NCBI GenBank assembly: GCA_011316305.1
Contig: SAUG01000021.1
Span: 1-64,000, forward strand
Length of the DNA stretch: 64,000 bases
Direction of reading: 5' to 3'
DNA from: Rusavskia elegans
Taxonomy: Eukaryota; Ascomycota; Lecanoromycetes; Teloschistales; Teloschistaceae
In this document: positions 44,867 to 55,949 of the stretch, in pieces
Layout: the number at the start of each line of letters is the position of its first letter
Numbering within the stretch: position 1 is the first letter of the stretch
Position numbers and translations under genes: made by a program
The notes under the pieces: model-generated
Databases searched by the model: none
What the model was told of the DNA's origin: nothing
What the model saw: only the letters and a program-made list of their open reading frames with translations

Positions 44867-45532
44867 AGCAGAATCATTGAAATAATACTTTGATACTCGC
44901 TTCAATCAGACCAAAAGGCTTTGGGTGTCATACTCCAAATGTGACTTGCTAGATAATGAAGGTGGAAGGAAAGTAGTTTGCCCTACCGACACAACCTTGC
45001 TCTTGGTGAACGGTTGACGCATGCATAAGAAAGAAGCTGGCCACTTAAAGAAACCAAAGTGTTCAACGATCTTAGGGGACTGGTAATTTCCGCTGTGTTG
45101 TGTTATGTTCACCGCACCCGATTCCTCCTAATTAAAGCCTTGACCCTAACGGCATGACAAACACCTTATGTGTCGCTCTGGGTATGTTCGAGTAATTCAT
45201 TGTATAGCCCAATAGGATCGCTCTTGTACACTCTCTCTGACCGCAATATCGTCTGCGTGGCGAGCAGCCAAGCAGCATCTGGGAATTTCGCGACTTCTTC
45301 CAATCCATATATGAAGCTTCCATCGACTGCACAGCTAGGCCATCAATACCTCGACGGACGTCCACATCGAATGACTCCGGCAGGGCAGAGGATTTGGAAG
45401 AGGACGATGTCAGAACGGCACCGCATCGCTGACGCCATTATTGATGTCAACAGGCAGCCCAAGCATCCTGTTGTTTAGATGAATCAGCTTCGAATCTCCC
45501 GGTCGGCGGGGGGCTTCAATGGAATCGCTCTC
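44867..45532. other. Intergenic with one candidate small spliced gene
   Basis: Promoter of the orphan gene and a plus-strand stretch 45151-45478 that may hold a two-exon small gene (see finding). Otherwise nothing is recognised. Confidence 0.4.
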
Positions 45533-45807
45533 TCACCTCTTTCCGGCGCCCGTTATGCAACATCCACAGAGCAAGGCCGCCGGCCAGCAGAATAGCTACG
45601 TGTAAATCAGACCCATGCCGGTCACGTCACAGATCTCGACTTACGGCAGCAACGACACCTGCTCCAAATCCTGGAAAGGTCAGTGAAATCAAGACATACT
45701 AGCTGCCAGCATTGGTATATACCCAGCGTTGGTCCCACGACTTTACAGTGGCATGGGTTTTGGTCGGTTCCACACTGGAAGCAGACGCAGATGGGAAGGC
45801 AATCCAT
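45533..45807 (-). CDS. Tiny Cys-rich membrane-associated protein (57 aa)
   Basis: Three small minus-strand exons: 45807-45723, 45670-45645 (26 nt) and 45595-45533, phases 1 and 0, each with good GT-AG borders. The product begins MDCLPICVCFQCG, continues CHCKVVGPTLGFGAGVVAAL and ends FCWPAALLCGCCITGAGKR. It has eleven Cys in 57 residues, arranged as a Cys-rich N-terminal cap, a short hydrophobic span and a CGCC-type cluster before a basic end. The layout resembles small lipid-modified or CYSTM-type proteins. I recall similar tiny fungal proteins with a final Trp-Pro-Ala then Cys cluster, but cannot name a family. If the last exon were read in another frame it would give a longer hydrophobic helix; that phase does not fit the donor. 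Confidence 0.5.
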
Positions 45808-46343
45808 CGTTGCAGTTGAGGTTGGGATCTGGTTGATGTCTTTCCAACGATTTCTCGGGTGTATGAGGTCTCTGTAAGATCTGAGGGCAAGCTTTATATG
45901 TGGGTAGGCTAGTCAATGAAGGCAAATTGAGTCATTCAATCTTCGATAGGGTTAGGGGAGAGAAGTGATAATGTGGCATGTCTTCTTCACTGAAGTCGGC
46001 CTGAGTCCTACAAATGACGTGCAGCCACGAGAGGCTCTCGGAATGAACCGCTGATCGGCAACCATCTCAAATACAGTTAGCGCCTTGATGCACCCCGCGA
46101 GCTCATTCGATGCCTTTCCTTCCGACAACGCATACTGTCAGTCTCTCAGTATATCCTGAACTCGAATTAGTCTTCAAGATGGTTAGCAGCGCACGAAGTG
46201 AACTCAACAAGTGGACCGGCATACATCACTACAACGGCTGACGTGACCTTGGGGCTACTTATTCCACACATTGTTGGTCGACGCTTGAAGCCTGCAAAAT
46301 TGGTAGCTTCGGCCAGGCTATTCGAAGTGGGAAATCTGGCATC
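45808..46343. other. Divergent promoter of the tiny gene and PRP24
   Basis: About 540 bp with no supported coding feature. Confidence 0.5.
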
Positions 46344-49300
46344 ATGGACATCTCCTCTTTGCTTTCACCACAGGAATCGGCGCGGGATACGCCTCCGCCC
46401 TCCAAACCTACTCCAAGAAAAAGTCGCAAGCCGAAGACAGCTAAGTCGACAGCTCCCCCAAGGATACCATCCTCATCCAGATCAGCGCAACCAATCCCTC
46501 TGAATGTGGCCTATCAGACTCCCCAACAGATTGTTAGCTCGCCGCCGATAGCCCACCCTGTTTCTGCCATGAGGCTGGCGACTGGAAATGCACCAGATAC
46601 CGGCATCGCTGCTCGGCAGGGTTCAACGCCAGGGATGGATGCATTGGCCGATCTTGCCTCGATGCAACATCACCAGCAAACTACGCGTGCAAACGCTGGG
46701 GCCTTGCGCAATACCGAGATTTATGATAGTCAGGGTTCACCCAACGGCGCCGTCTTGCAGAATCTGCAAGTGGTCCATGGTCCTCTGCCTGGGCGAGCTT
46801 CGTTAGACCATACAATGGCTGATGTTCCATTACAACCCGCAACAACACGAATTTCCACAACGAGGACCCTCTCGGAAGATGAGTCCCAGGATCCGAAGAA
46901 TCTAGTTGCTCATCTGGCATCCAATCCATCTGATTATGAGTCACATTCCAAGCTCATCAACCTTCTACACTGCGCCTTTCGATCTCGCTTTCGAGGCAGC
47001 CCATCACTAGGGAGTCAGGCCGATCCCCGCGACTCAGAATCGCTGCCAGATCTACGGGCTGCAAGAGAAGCTATGGACGCACGGTTCTCTCTTGGTGAGG
47101 GGTTGTGGATTGAGCGGATCGAAGATGAAGAATTACTTGCTACAACGCTTTCACTCAACGAGTGCGCGGTCGTTGTAGACTTGTATGAAAGGGCCGTACA
47201 AGAAGAGGTCGTAAGCACAAGATTATGGCTACGATTCGCTCAATGGGTGACCTCTTTGTACGTCGCTGCGACACAAGACGCTCTGGTTCGTGAAGCCGTG
47301 CAATCATTACACGATATTCAGGGCTGGTCCGATGAAGATAAGCTCGTTGCAGGAGAAGTCTATAACTGGAGAGTACTAATTGACGTTTACTGGGCCCGGG
47401 GCGTGAAGGCGACGAAATGGCGCATTGATGAGTCGCACCTACTTTGGGATCCTTACACAACTTTGTTGCTGCAAGATCTCGAGAGATCTCCAAGTCCTGA
47501 AGGTGTGGCGAGGATGAAGTCTCATTTCCTGGATCGGCTTCGCACTCCGCATGCGACTTGGGACCAGACCTTTCAGATGTTCTCTACCTTTATATCCCGC
47601 TATGAAGACCATTCATACGAAAAAACCATGGAAACCATCAACAGAGAGTGTGCGACTACCAAAGCTGCATATGGGGCGCGAGAAATGTTTGAGTTCGCTC
47701 TTACGAAAGCCCACGGAAGTTTAGACAAAACCACACAATTGGGAACTTTCAATCAATACATAGAATGGGAAGTCTCACAGAATCGACGAAAACATGTGTT
47801 CATGTTCGAACTCGTCGACAACCTCTATCAGCGCGCCCTCCTAGGCTCCCCAGCGAATGCTGAATGGTGGGAAGCATACGTGATGTTTCTCAAGGAAGAG
47901 ATATTCTCGCACTCTCGACGCGACATAGACCTTCTCTCAGTCCTCGACAGATCAACAAGACACTGTCCATGGTCAGGCTCATTGTGGTCCCATTACCTTA
48001 TCGCTGCCGAGAACCAAAGAATTCCCTGGGCAGAGGTTGAACAAGTCAAACATAAAGCTACCAGCACAGGGGTGCTTGACGCAGGCGGTCTCGAAGAAGT
48101 TCTTCAAGTACACGTTGCATGGTGCGATATCCTGCGGCGACGGGCCTTCCAAGAAGGGTCTGGGGAAGACGAACGAGATCACGCCGAAATGGGCATTCGT
48201 TCAGCTATTGAGAATATGCAGCGCTTAGGAGAAAGTAAATATGGTCAGGAATACCAAGGAGATCCAAATTACCGATTGGAAAGAAACTATATCGAATACT
48301 GGACCCAAAGCCACAAATGGCACACAGCAAGAGAGTCTTGGAAAAGCTTGATTCCCTCCAGAGGCAAAAGTTATGAGTTCTGGCTTAAATACTACCAATG
48401 GGAGATGAGTGTGTGGAGGGAGATTTCCTACAGCGAGAATGCAGCAAACGCTCCACGGCCGAGGGAGGCAACGAGGGTCTTGCGTACGGCGCTCAAGAGG
48501 CCAAACCTAGATTGGCCGGAAAGAATCATTCAAGAACTCCGGGAGCACTGTAGATTTTATGAAGATCCAATGGAGCTTCAATCTGCCTGTGTCCAAATCT
48601 GGAAAACCGGGAAGATTCTGCAGAAGCAACGAGAGCAGGAGGCAATTGAGGCTTGGGAAGCAGCTCAAGCACAGGCCACGCAGCATGTACGAAAACTAGA
48701 CGCGGAAACATCCACAGACTCTGCTGTCAGTTTTGCAACGACCAAGAGAAAGCGAGAGAACGAAACCAACGAGGTACATGAAGAGGCGGCTCCAAAGAAG
48801 ACGCGTGGCAACAACGACAATGAAGCAACAATCCTAGAAGAGACTACGTCTTCAGTGCCATCTAAACTCAGGCGAGACCGTGAAAACGCCACAATCGTTG
48901 TAAAGAAAGTTCCTCGAGCTACAACAGAGACTCGCGTTCGGCAATTCTTTAGAGATTGTGGTTCGATAAATAGTCTTCTACTTATCGTCGATGAAGGCTC
49001 AGATACATCTACGGCAACCATCGAATTCCAAACTCAAGATGAGGCACTTGCTGCCGAGACAAAAGACAAGAAAGATTTCGATGGCCAAGAGATCGAAGTT
49101 CGGCTCGGATCTGGATCTACTGTATTTACGACGAACTTTCCTCCAGAGGCGGATGAGAACTGGATTCGAGAGAAATTCGGAATGTACGGCGAGATCATCG
49201 ATATCCGATTTCCCTCCTTGAAATACGACACCCACCGGCGTTTCTGCTATGTTCAATTCAGTACTGCTGATGAAGCTCAGAAAGCTACCGAGCTCAACGG

Positions 49301-50288
49301 GCTGATCGTAGGTGCCAAGCTCAAGCTGGTAGCCAAACTGTCTGACCCGAGCCACCGGCACGACCGCGTTGGTGCTCTCGAAGAAGGGCGTGAGATCCAC
49401 GTTGTGAATCTGCATTGGGACGTCACCGAGAGGGAACTAGCATCCACGTTCTCTCGATATGGTAGGATTGAGAAAACTAGAATACCCACAGATGTTTCGG
49501 GCAAGAGCAAAGGGTATGCTTTTGTGTCGTTCAAAAGCAAGAAAGAAGCGGACGCTGCGCTCGACCTGGACAAGACAAAGTTCATGGGCCGTACCATGAC
49601 TGTAGAAATTGCAATCAAAGCTCCTACAAAACGTCAAGCAACAACAATCCTTCAGAACAATGCTCGGTCATCCAACTCGCCGTCTCAGGATGTTCAAATG
49701 ACCAATGGCGATCAATCGACCGCGGGATCTCCACGCGCGTCAGCAAACGACGGAGTCAAGCCATCCTCGGCTGAGATCAAAGCCCGCACAGTGGTTCTCC
49801 TCAACGTTCCAGATACAGTGAATGATGCTCGCATCCGTGCTCTTGCTGAGCGTTACGGACCACTGGTCAAAATAGTACTACGACCCGACCACCAAGGTGC
49901 CATCCTGGAATTCAGAAACGTTACAGATGCTGGAAAAGCAGCCCTTGGTCTTGATGGGGATGAATCTCTATCAGGGCGGACGCTAAGGGTGGGAGACATG
50001 AGAGAACTACTCAATCAACAACCGGAGAAGAAGAACGACAAGCTGGGGCCCAAAACCAGTAAAGATCCAGGCGCATTGCAAAGTGCCATGCCTATCCGGA
50101 GACCTGTGCTTGGAGCCAAAAGAGGCGGGAGGGGCGGTCTGGGCTTGACGTTCAGGGCACCTGCTATGAAACCTGATAAAGAAGCTGAGGATACTGAGAT
50201 GCACGGAGAACCAAAGGCTGAGGAGGCGTCACATAAGAGCAATGCTGATTTTAAGGCAATGTACCTGGGCCAGGATAAGGATGCATAA
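46344..50288 (+). CDS. PRP24: U4/U6 snRNP recycling factor PRP24/SART3
   Basis: RNA-binding protein that anneals U4 and U6 snRNAs in the nucleus. One long exon of 1314 aa. The N-terminus is Pro/Lys/Ser-rich and disordered. Half-a-TPR (HAT) helical repeats fill about residues 190-790 (for example EFWLKYYQWEMSVWREI and AEWWEAYVMFLKEE), as in SART3 and filamentous fungal Prp24 but not in the shorter yeast protein. Four RRMs follow, near 846 (ATIVVKKVPRATTETRVRQFF), 925 (TVFTTNFPPEADENWIREKFG), 1015 (REIHVVNLHWDVTERELASTF) and 1148 (RTVVLLNVPDTVNDARIRAL). The end (SNADFKAMYLGQDKDA) is in the place of the Lsm-binding motif. A Lys-rich segment at about 805-825 could be a nuclear signal. Confidence 0.93.
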   Translation: MDISSLLSPQESARDTPPPSKPTPRKSRKPKTAKSTAPPRIPSSSRSAQPIPLNVAYQTPQQIVSSPPIAHPVSAMRLATGNAPDTGIAARQGSTPGMDALADLASMQHHQQTTRANAGALRNTEIYDSQGSPNGAVLQNLQVVHGPLPGRASLDHTMADVPLQPATTRISTTRTLSEDESQDPKNLVAHLASNPSDYESHSKLINLLHCAFRSRFRGSPSLGSQADPRDSESLPDLRAAREAMDARFSLGEGLWIERIEDEELLATTLSLNECAVVVDLYERAVQEEVVSTRLWLRFAQWVTSLYVAATQDALVREAVQSLHDIQGWSDEDKLVAGEVYNWRVLIDVYWARGVKATKWRIDESHLLWDPYTTLLLQDLERSPSPEGVARMKSHFLDRLRTPHATWDQTFQMFSTFISRYEDHSYEKTMETINRECATTKAAYGAREMFEFALTKAHGSLDKTTQLGTFNQYIEWEVSQNRRKHVFMFELVDNLYQRALLGSPANAEWWEAYVMFLKEEIFSHSRRDIDLLSVLDRSTRHCPWSGSLWSHYLIAAENQRIPWAEVEQVKHKATSTGVLDAGGLEEVLQVHVAWCDILRRRAFQEGSGEDERDHAEMGIRSAIENMQRLGESKYGQEYQGDPNYRLERNYIEYWTQSHKWHTARESWKSLIPSRGKSYEFWLKYYQWEMSVWREISYSENAANAPRPREATRVLRTALKRPNLDWPERIIQELREHCRFYEDPMELQSACVQIWKTGKILQKQREQEAIEAWEAAQAQATQHVRKLDAETSTDSAVSFATTKRKRENETNEVHEEAAPKKTRGNNDNEATILEETTSSVPSKLRRDRENATIVVKKVPRATTETRVRQFFRDCGSINSLLLIVDEGSDTSTATIEFQTQDEALAAETKDKKDFDGQEIEVRLGSGSTVFTTNFPPEADENWIREKFGMYGEIIDIRFPSLKYDTHRRFCYVQFSTADEAQKATELNGLIVGAKLKLVAKLSDPSHRHDRVGALEEGREIHVVNLHWDVTERELASTFSRYGRIEKTRIPTDVSGKSKGYAFVSFKSKKEADAALDLDKTKFMGRTMTVEIAIKAPTKRQATTILQNNARSSNSPSQDVQMTNGDQSTAGSPRASANDGVKPSSAEIKARTVVLLNVPDTVNDARIRALAERYGPLVKIVLRPDHQGAILEFRNVTDAGKAALGLDGDESLSGRTLRVGDMRELLNQQPEKKNDKLGPKTSKDPGALQSAMPIRRPVLGAKRGGRGGLGLTFRAPAMKPDKEAEDTEMHGEPKAEEASHKSNADFKAMYLGQDKDA

Positions 50289-50819
50289 GGTAGTCTGGGA
50301 GCAAAAGCATCTGCTTTGACGGTTCTAGGATGCGGATGGCAGCGTGGTGTTTATGGAAAGGCATGTATGCATGTTGCATGCGTTCGGGTACTGCTCTATG
50401 ATTCCCCTTATGCCATCAATTGTAATAAATCCAAATCTAATAGGTCCAGCAATTTCAAGAATTTGCTCTACAGCTTGTTCTTCAAGCATCTTGTGTCAGA
50501 GACTCGTCCCCAAAGTCGTTTGCTTTCGAAGCTATTCTCAACACCGTACTGCAAAGCTATGAATGGGAGCCCCTTTTCTAGAGAACAAGTAGTGAATGTG
50601 ATATCAGAGGAATTTACTCGCACTACCTACCTCCCAAAGAGAACGTCCGAAATCTCAACTGAGAACCACATCGCATGGCCTGCCAGTACATACACAAGGT
50701 AGTTTCTGTACCCGCCCCTTTTCGGCTAACACATGGTGATCTTCAACCGAGGCAGAGTGGAGTCAACTTTCCCCGCAAAACAAAGCCTGTGGACGAAACA
50801 ATAACATTATCCCAATATA
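50289..50819. other. Intergenic upstream of the isocitrate dehydrogenase gene
   Basis: PRP24 3' flank and promoter of the next gene. No coding feature seen. Confidence 0.5.
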
Positions 50820-52229
50820 ATGAATGCCCTCTGGGGCTCAGCCTCACAACAATTCGCAAAGCCGATATCTAGAAGCATCACCCGAACTCCTATCCAACCT
50901 CCCACACCATCCTTCAAAGCCCGGCACGCCATCCTCTCATCCCACCAACTCCGCAGAACAATGGCCTCCTCCTCCACCAGCAGCCATGGCAAAATCCAAG
51001 TCAAAAACCCCATCGTCGAACTCGACGGCGACGAAATGACGCGCATAATCTGGCAAGACATCAAGCAAAAATTCATCCACCCCTACCTCTCCATCGAACT
51101 CAAATACTACGACCTGGGCCTCCCCTCCCGCGATGCCACCAACGACCAAGTCACCATCGACGCCGCGGAAGCCATCAAGAAATACAGCGTCGGCGTCAAA
51201 TGCGCCACCATCACCCCGGACGAAGCGCGCGTGGAAGAGTTCAAGCTTAAAAAAACGTGGCTGAGCCCCAATGGCACGATCCGGAATATCCTTGGTGGGA
51301 CCGTATTCAGAGAACCGATTGTGATTCCGCGAATACCGAGACTCGTGCCCGGATGGAAGAAACCGATCATTATCGGGCGACATGCGTTTGGGGATCAGTA
51401 TCGCGCCAAAGATATGGTTGTCCCCGGCCGGGGCACACTGGAGATGGTTTATACGCCGCATAATGGCGAACCGCAACGGATCAAGGTGTTTGAGTTTGGG
51501 GAGGAAGGCGGTGTGGCGCAGACGCAGTATAATACCGATGAATCGATCCGGGGGTTCGCGCATGCGAGTTTCAAGTTGGCGATCTCGAAGGGGTTGCCGT
51601 TGTATATGAGCACGAAGAATACCATACTGAAGAAATATGATGGGAGATTTAAGGATATTTTTCAGGAGGTGTATGAGGATGAGAGCTATGGGTATAAGAA
51701 GGCTTTTGAGGAAAAGGGGAGCTGGTATGAGCATCGTTTGATTGATGATATGGTCGCGCAGATGATGAAGAGTTCGGGTGGGTTTGTGATGGCGTTAAAG
51801 AATTATGATGGCGATGTCCAGTCCGATATTGTGGCTCAGGGGTTTGGATCTTTGGGGTTGATGACGAGTGTGCTCATTACGCCTGATGGGAAAACATTCG
51901 AGTCGGAAGCTGCGCATGGGACTGTTACGAGGCATTTTCGAGCGCATCAGAGGGGCGAGGAGACGAGTACGAATCCCATTGCGAGTATCTTTGCTTGGAC
52001 GAGAGGGCTTGTGCAAAGGGGGGAGTTGGATGGAACGCCGGACGTTGTCGCTTTTGCTGAGAGCTTGGAGAAGGCTTGTGTGGACGTGGTTGATGAGGAG
52101 GGCATCATGACGAAGGATCTGGCGATTGCGTGTGGGAAGAAGGGGACGAGGGAGGAGTATGCGACTACAACGGAATATCTAGACGCAGTAGAGAGGAGGA
52201 TGAAGGCGAATTTGAGAGAAAGATTGTGA
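50820..52229 (+). CDS. idpA: NADP-dependent isocitrate dehydrogenase
   Basis: Converts isocitrate to 2-oxoglutarate with production of NADPH. One exon, 469 aa. Residues 1-47 are rich in Ser, Arg and Gln with no acids, typical of a mitochondrial presequence. The enzyme core begins near [16 protein letters not shown]. Substrate and cofactor regions are visible: [67 protein letters not shown] and [10 protein letters not shown] second in-frame ATG at 50961 (Met48, MASSSTSS) sits exactly at the start of the mature enzyme and could give a cytosolic form. The C-terminus ERL is only a poor peroxisomal type-1 signal. Codons in the first half of the gene are strongly C-ending, then turn G-rich. Confidence 0.95.
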   Translation: MNALWGSASQQFAKPISRSITRTPIQPPTPSFKARHAILSSHQLRRTMASSSTSSHGKIQVKNPIVELDGDEMTRIIWQDIKQKFIHPYLSIELKYYDLGLPSRDATNDQVTIDAAEAIKKYSVGVKCATITPDEARVEEFKLKKTWLSPNGTIRNILGGTVFREPIVIPRIPRLVPGWKKPIIIGRHAFGDQYRAKDMVVPGRGTLEMVYTPHNGEPQRIKVFEFGEEGGVAQTQYNTDESIRGFAHASFKLAISKGLPLYMSTKNTILKKYDGRFKDIFQEVYEDESYGYKKAFEEKGSWYEHRLIDDMVAQMMKSSGGFVMALKNYDGDVQSDIVAQGFGSLGLMTSVLITPDGKTFESEAAHGTVTRHFRAHQRGEETSTNPIASIFAWTRGLVQRGELDGTPDVVAFAESLEKACVDVVDEEGIMTKDLAIACGKKGTREEYATTTEYLDAVERRMKANLRERL

Positions 52230-52589
52230 ATCTTGGGAAGAAGGGGTGGAGGTCTTACTCGTTCGAAGTATCAAAAAGGGTAATAGGGCGGATATGCTTG
52301 ACTTTATTTATGGGGAGATGTAGAGCATCGTATACAAGGGCAATGATCTTGAAGAGTTTGTGGTTAAGGCTAACATTCAAGGCTATGAGTCTCTATGCCC
52401 AATCTCCTCTCAGGCTGATCAAGCATGCCTGAACACAATGTTCTCCCCTGCAATCCTATCCACTCAATGCAAAGCTCGGTCCCTTTACTTGACCTCGCCG
52501 TCTACCGCTAAAAGCAAATCATCCCATCGTGACCGCAACGCTCGACCGCCTTGGAACCCACCAAAGCTAGAGGAGCATACTTATCATGC
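52230..52589. other. Convergent intergenic spacer
   Basis: 3' flanks of the dehydrogenase gene and MBF1. No gene seen. Confidence 0.5.
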
Positions 52590-53154
52590 TCATTTCTTGC
52601 TTGAGGATCCCTTGGCGGGCTCTTCATCCAGCGCCTTGCCAGTCTTGGGACTAATCTTCAGTACTCTTGCCACCTTGTTGAGCAATGCTTGGTTCTTGAT
52701 GGCCTGTCCGCTCTCCAAAGTCTTGATGTCGTTAGCCTGAGCGTTGACCTTCTTGGCAAGTTCGGCTTGTGTCATTTTGTATGGGTCTTTGGAGCGGCGG
52801 TCACGGATGGCGGCGCCGATTTCGGGGTTCACTTTCTGGACGGGGACAATGTCATCGGAGCGGTCGACTTTGGTTAGCCGTTGGCCTTCGACGCCGGATT
52901 TGCTGGCCTGTGGGAGAGTCAGAGGAAGTGTTTGAAGGTGGCAGTACCTGATAGATAACGAGGGAAAGGTGTAGGTCTGGGAGGAATGTACCTACAGGGT
53001 TTCCTGTTGCAAACTTCTTTTCTGTGCCGATGATGTTACCACTTCGTTGGGCAGCGTTGAGAGCAGCCTTGCCACGGACGACGGTTTCTCGCTGCGACGC
53101 TCCGCCAGAGACTTTGCTGCCGATCTTGGTTACTGTGTCCCAGTCGTCCGACAT
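52590..53154 (-). CDS. MBF1: Multiprotein-bridging factor 1
   Basis: Transcriptional coactivator that bridges TBP and bZIP factors and also acts in ribosome collision/frame maintenance. Exons 53154-52996 and 52907-52590 join in phase 0, giving 158 aa. The N-terminal domain begins [14 protein letters not shown], with the [19 protein letters not shown] block. The junction restores [27 protein letters not shown]. The C-terminal helix-turn-helix runs from about residue 85 ([26 protein letters not shown]) to [13 protein letters not shown]. It is divergent from the DUF1365 gene with about 270 bp between starts. Confidence 0.95.
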
Positions 53155-53422
53155 ATTGTCAAACTCTCGTTGTTATTGAGGTAAAGATCTGATTTATCCT
53201 ACTTGAGGGGATGTTGAAGAGAACAAAGTAGTTTCTAAGGGTTTTGTATCGTGATTTTGAAGGAAGAACAAGTGTAATTTTGAAAACGAATAGAAGTGAC
53301 ACACCTCAGAAGCAGATGAACTAGTGGATACAGCGCCAAGAGATAAGATCGTCATCAAACATTCATCTGATAAGCGGCGCTTCATTTTCCGACTTCCGAT
53401 ATGCACACTCTTCAGTCGATGG

Positions 53423-55445
53423 ATGAGCCAGCAATACTATCCAGAGCTTGGACAGGGCCGTGAGATGAACAATGCAGATACTGCAGCGCTACTGACGTCC
53501 GCTGCATTCGCGAGCTGGCTGTGGTATTCGAGTCCCACACGCTCCCTTTCCACTCCAGGCTGGCTCGCCTTCTTCTGCGTCGTATGTTTTAGGGATGAGA
53601 TCCGATGGACACTGGAGGAGTCGCTGCCATGGCTATCGCCGTTGAAGACCATCTGTACCATTGCTCCGTGCCTATTCCTCTACAACATAATCAGTCGTCT
53701 CTTCGGTAGAAGGTCGACAACTCATCATGGGGCTGTTCACAAGACTATAGAGCAAGACGGCAGTGGAAGTGTTCTCCAACCTCTTCTTTTCCCAGCCAGG
53801 ACTACACATACTCGCTTCTTTCCTCAGAAGCATTCATTCTCGTATTCCTACCTACTTGTAGGCATACCTGTTGGCTGGCGTGGCACTCTCCGGTCGTATC
53901 TTGCAGTAGATCTTCCGCTTGACAGTCCGCCTTCATGGAGTGGACTCTCGAGGTCTTGGTTCAGTGTGAATGCGGATGATTATCTTGAGCGTGGAAGCGA
54001 GAGACTAGGTTTGCAGGGGAAGCTTCATTCCTATCTCAAATCCCAGGTAGGACGATTCTCATTACTATCATGTCCTATGCTGAAGACGTGTTGCCCAGGG
54101 CGAAGCCATCGATGATTACCCTTATGCGTATCTCGTCACTGCTCCTCGATTCCTAGGTTATTCCTTCAATCCTGTCTCTTTTTGGTACTTGTACGACGGC
54201 CAGAAAGAACTCCGAGCTATGATATTAGAGGTGAACAATACTTTTGACGAAAGGCGGTTGTACTTTCTTAAAGGTAGCGATGGCGACCCAGAGGATGAAC
54301 GCGCAACAGATCTTTCCCCGAGCAAATTCAAGGACACCTGGGCGAAAGATTTCCATGTCTCTCCTTTCAATTCCCGCAAGGGATCTTATGCATTGAACGC
54401 CCACGACCCCTTTTCCCCTCATCTGAGCGGCACAGGCATGATCGATAATACCATCACCCTCAGTTCCTCGAAATCCCATGCCAAACTTGTTGCTCGAGTG
54501 TTTTCGACAGAGGCAAGCAGCGATCCTGCAACGCTCGGATACTGGGCTTCGCTTCGGTTCATTGCGGCATGGTGGTGGGTCGGATTCGTAACTTTCCCTC
54601 GTATCGTCAGAGAAGCTGGAAAGCTCTTCTTCCGCCGAAAGCTGCATGTTTGGTATCGACCAGAGGTCCTGAAGGACACTCTTGGAAGACGAGCCACGAA
54701 TGACGAAGTCATCATAGAGTCAACTTTCAGGAAATTCCTAAAGTACGTTATTGCAAATTCCAAAATTGAATATCCCCTTCGATATATATCTTTCAGCCCA
54801 TCCTCTCGGACCTTGGAAACCCTGTATCCCACAACCACAGACTCACAGAGCCAGTCAAAAGAGGTCGTGGAATTGAAAATTACGACGCCTCTGTTCTTCG
54901 CGCGCCTAGCACGGTACTCTCACATCTCAGAGTTCCTATCCAACGAGATCCTCACCAACGACGACAAAGACCGAACGTTTTACACCACTCACCCCGAAAT
55001 CTTACTTCAGCTCTTCGAGGGTTCATCAACGCTGTTGCGCCGGCCCACAGACCATCCATCAATGTCCAACGGTCTACCATGGCGCTTCCTGCACTGGCTT
55101 CGTAGCCGCAGACCACACAACGTGCAGAGCAGAGAAGATCAACACCAGCATGTGAAAATCGATATCCGCCATCTCAGTTTCTCGGAACTTGACTCTTTCG
55201 CTATGATTCATGAATCACCGTCTGGAAAAGCCAAATATATCAGAGTCGTTACAAAAATCTTGCTCAGCGATATCGTGGCCTTTGGATACCCGGAGCTATT
55301 CGATGTTGTGGTCTATGTATTGAAGGTCTTAGCGAGCTACGTAGTCGTTCGTGGGCTAAAAGATTGCTGGTACGGTATTCTAGGGGAATGGACGAGTGTC
55401 CCATCGGTGTGCTATGAGGAGTATTGTGGTTGGGAGTCGAGCTAG
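53423..55445 (+). CDS. DUF1365 family protein
   Basis: Exon 1 (53423-54046) and exon 2 (54099-55445) join in phase 0 (CAG then GTAGGA; CCCAG then GGC), giving 656 aa. A fungal N-terminal extension with two or three hydrophobic segments precedes the DUF1365 core, which starts near FPARTTHTRFFPQKHSFSY and continues with PYAYLVTAPRFLGYSFNPVSFWYLYD, VNNTFDERRLYFL, KDFHVSPF and ALGYWASLRFIAAWW-type blocks. In bacteria DUF1365 genes sit beside cyclopropane-fatty-acid synthase-like and flavin amine-oxidase genes, pointing to lipid modification; the role in fungi is unknown. The open frame reaches back to a GTG at 53324, so ATG 53423 is used. A 20-codon uORF (53401-53463) overlaps this start and stops 1 base before ATG 53465. 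Confidence 0.82.
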
Positions 55446-55949
55446 GCATGGCGTCGCACCCTTCATGGCAGGGGACTTCCAATTCAAATGGTAGGAGACG
55501 AAACGATCGATCTTTCCTGCAAAATCTTATGTCTTTTTCTCTAACATCGCAACGATTATAAGATATGGATTGTCTTTGTCCCTTTCACTCCGTTCACGTT
55601 CATTCGATGCGTGCAGTCGGGAGGTCGATTGATATTGGTATTGGTATCGAGTAGGTGGTGTTTTATGTGACTTAGACATATGTCTCTATGGAGCTTGAGC
55701 TCAATCGTTTGTTTTCGTTGGTTCATTCTTCTACTGTACTTGCGGCCATTCTCTTCACCGGTGCTGTCTTCATTCCAGCACTTCACCCAAGTAGGAGGAC
55801 AAAGAAAGCAATATCTCTGCTGTTTAACGGGTTGTCATCATCGACACCTAATTCAAAACTCGTTTCGCTATCCTTGCTTTCCCGGCATCATAGTATCCAA
55901 TACGCCTCTTTCCCAAATGTTGTTTCAGTCGCTCCTGTTTCCATCACCC
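55446..55949. other. Convergent intergenic spacer
   Basis: 3' flanks of the DUF1365 gene and CDT1. Plus frames at 55680-56180 overlap the CDT1 3' end and look like shadows. Confidence 0.5.

Noticed and set aside
45533..45595. Alternative last exon of the tiny Cys gene reading ILLAGGLALWMLHNGRRK
   Set aside because: It looks like a good membrane helix, but the donor at 45644 is phase 0 and does not allow this frame.
50937..51734. 265-codon minus-strand frame inside the isocitrate dehydrogenase gene
   Set aside because: Antisense shadow caused by the strong codon bias of idpA.
53324..53422. GTG-initiated extension of the DUF1365 protein
   Set aside because: No ATG in this stretch; it lies in the 270-bp promoter shared with MBF1.
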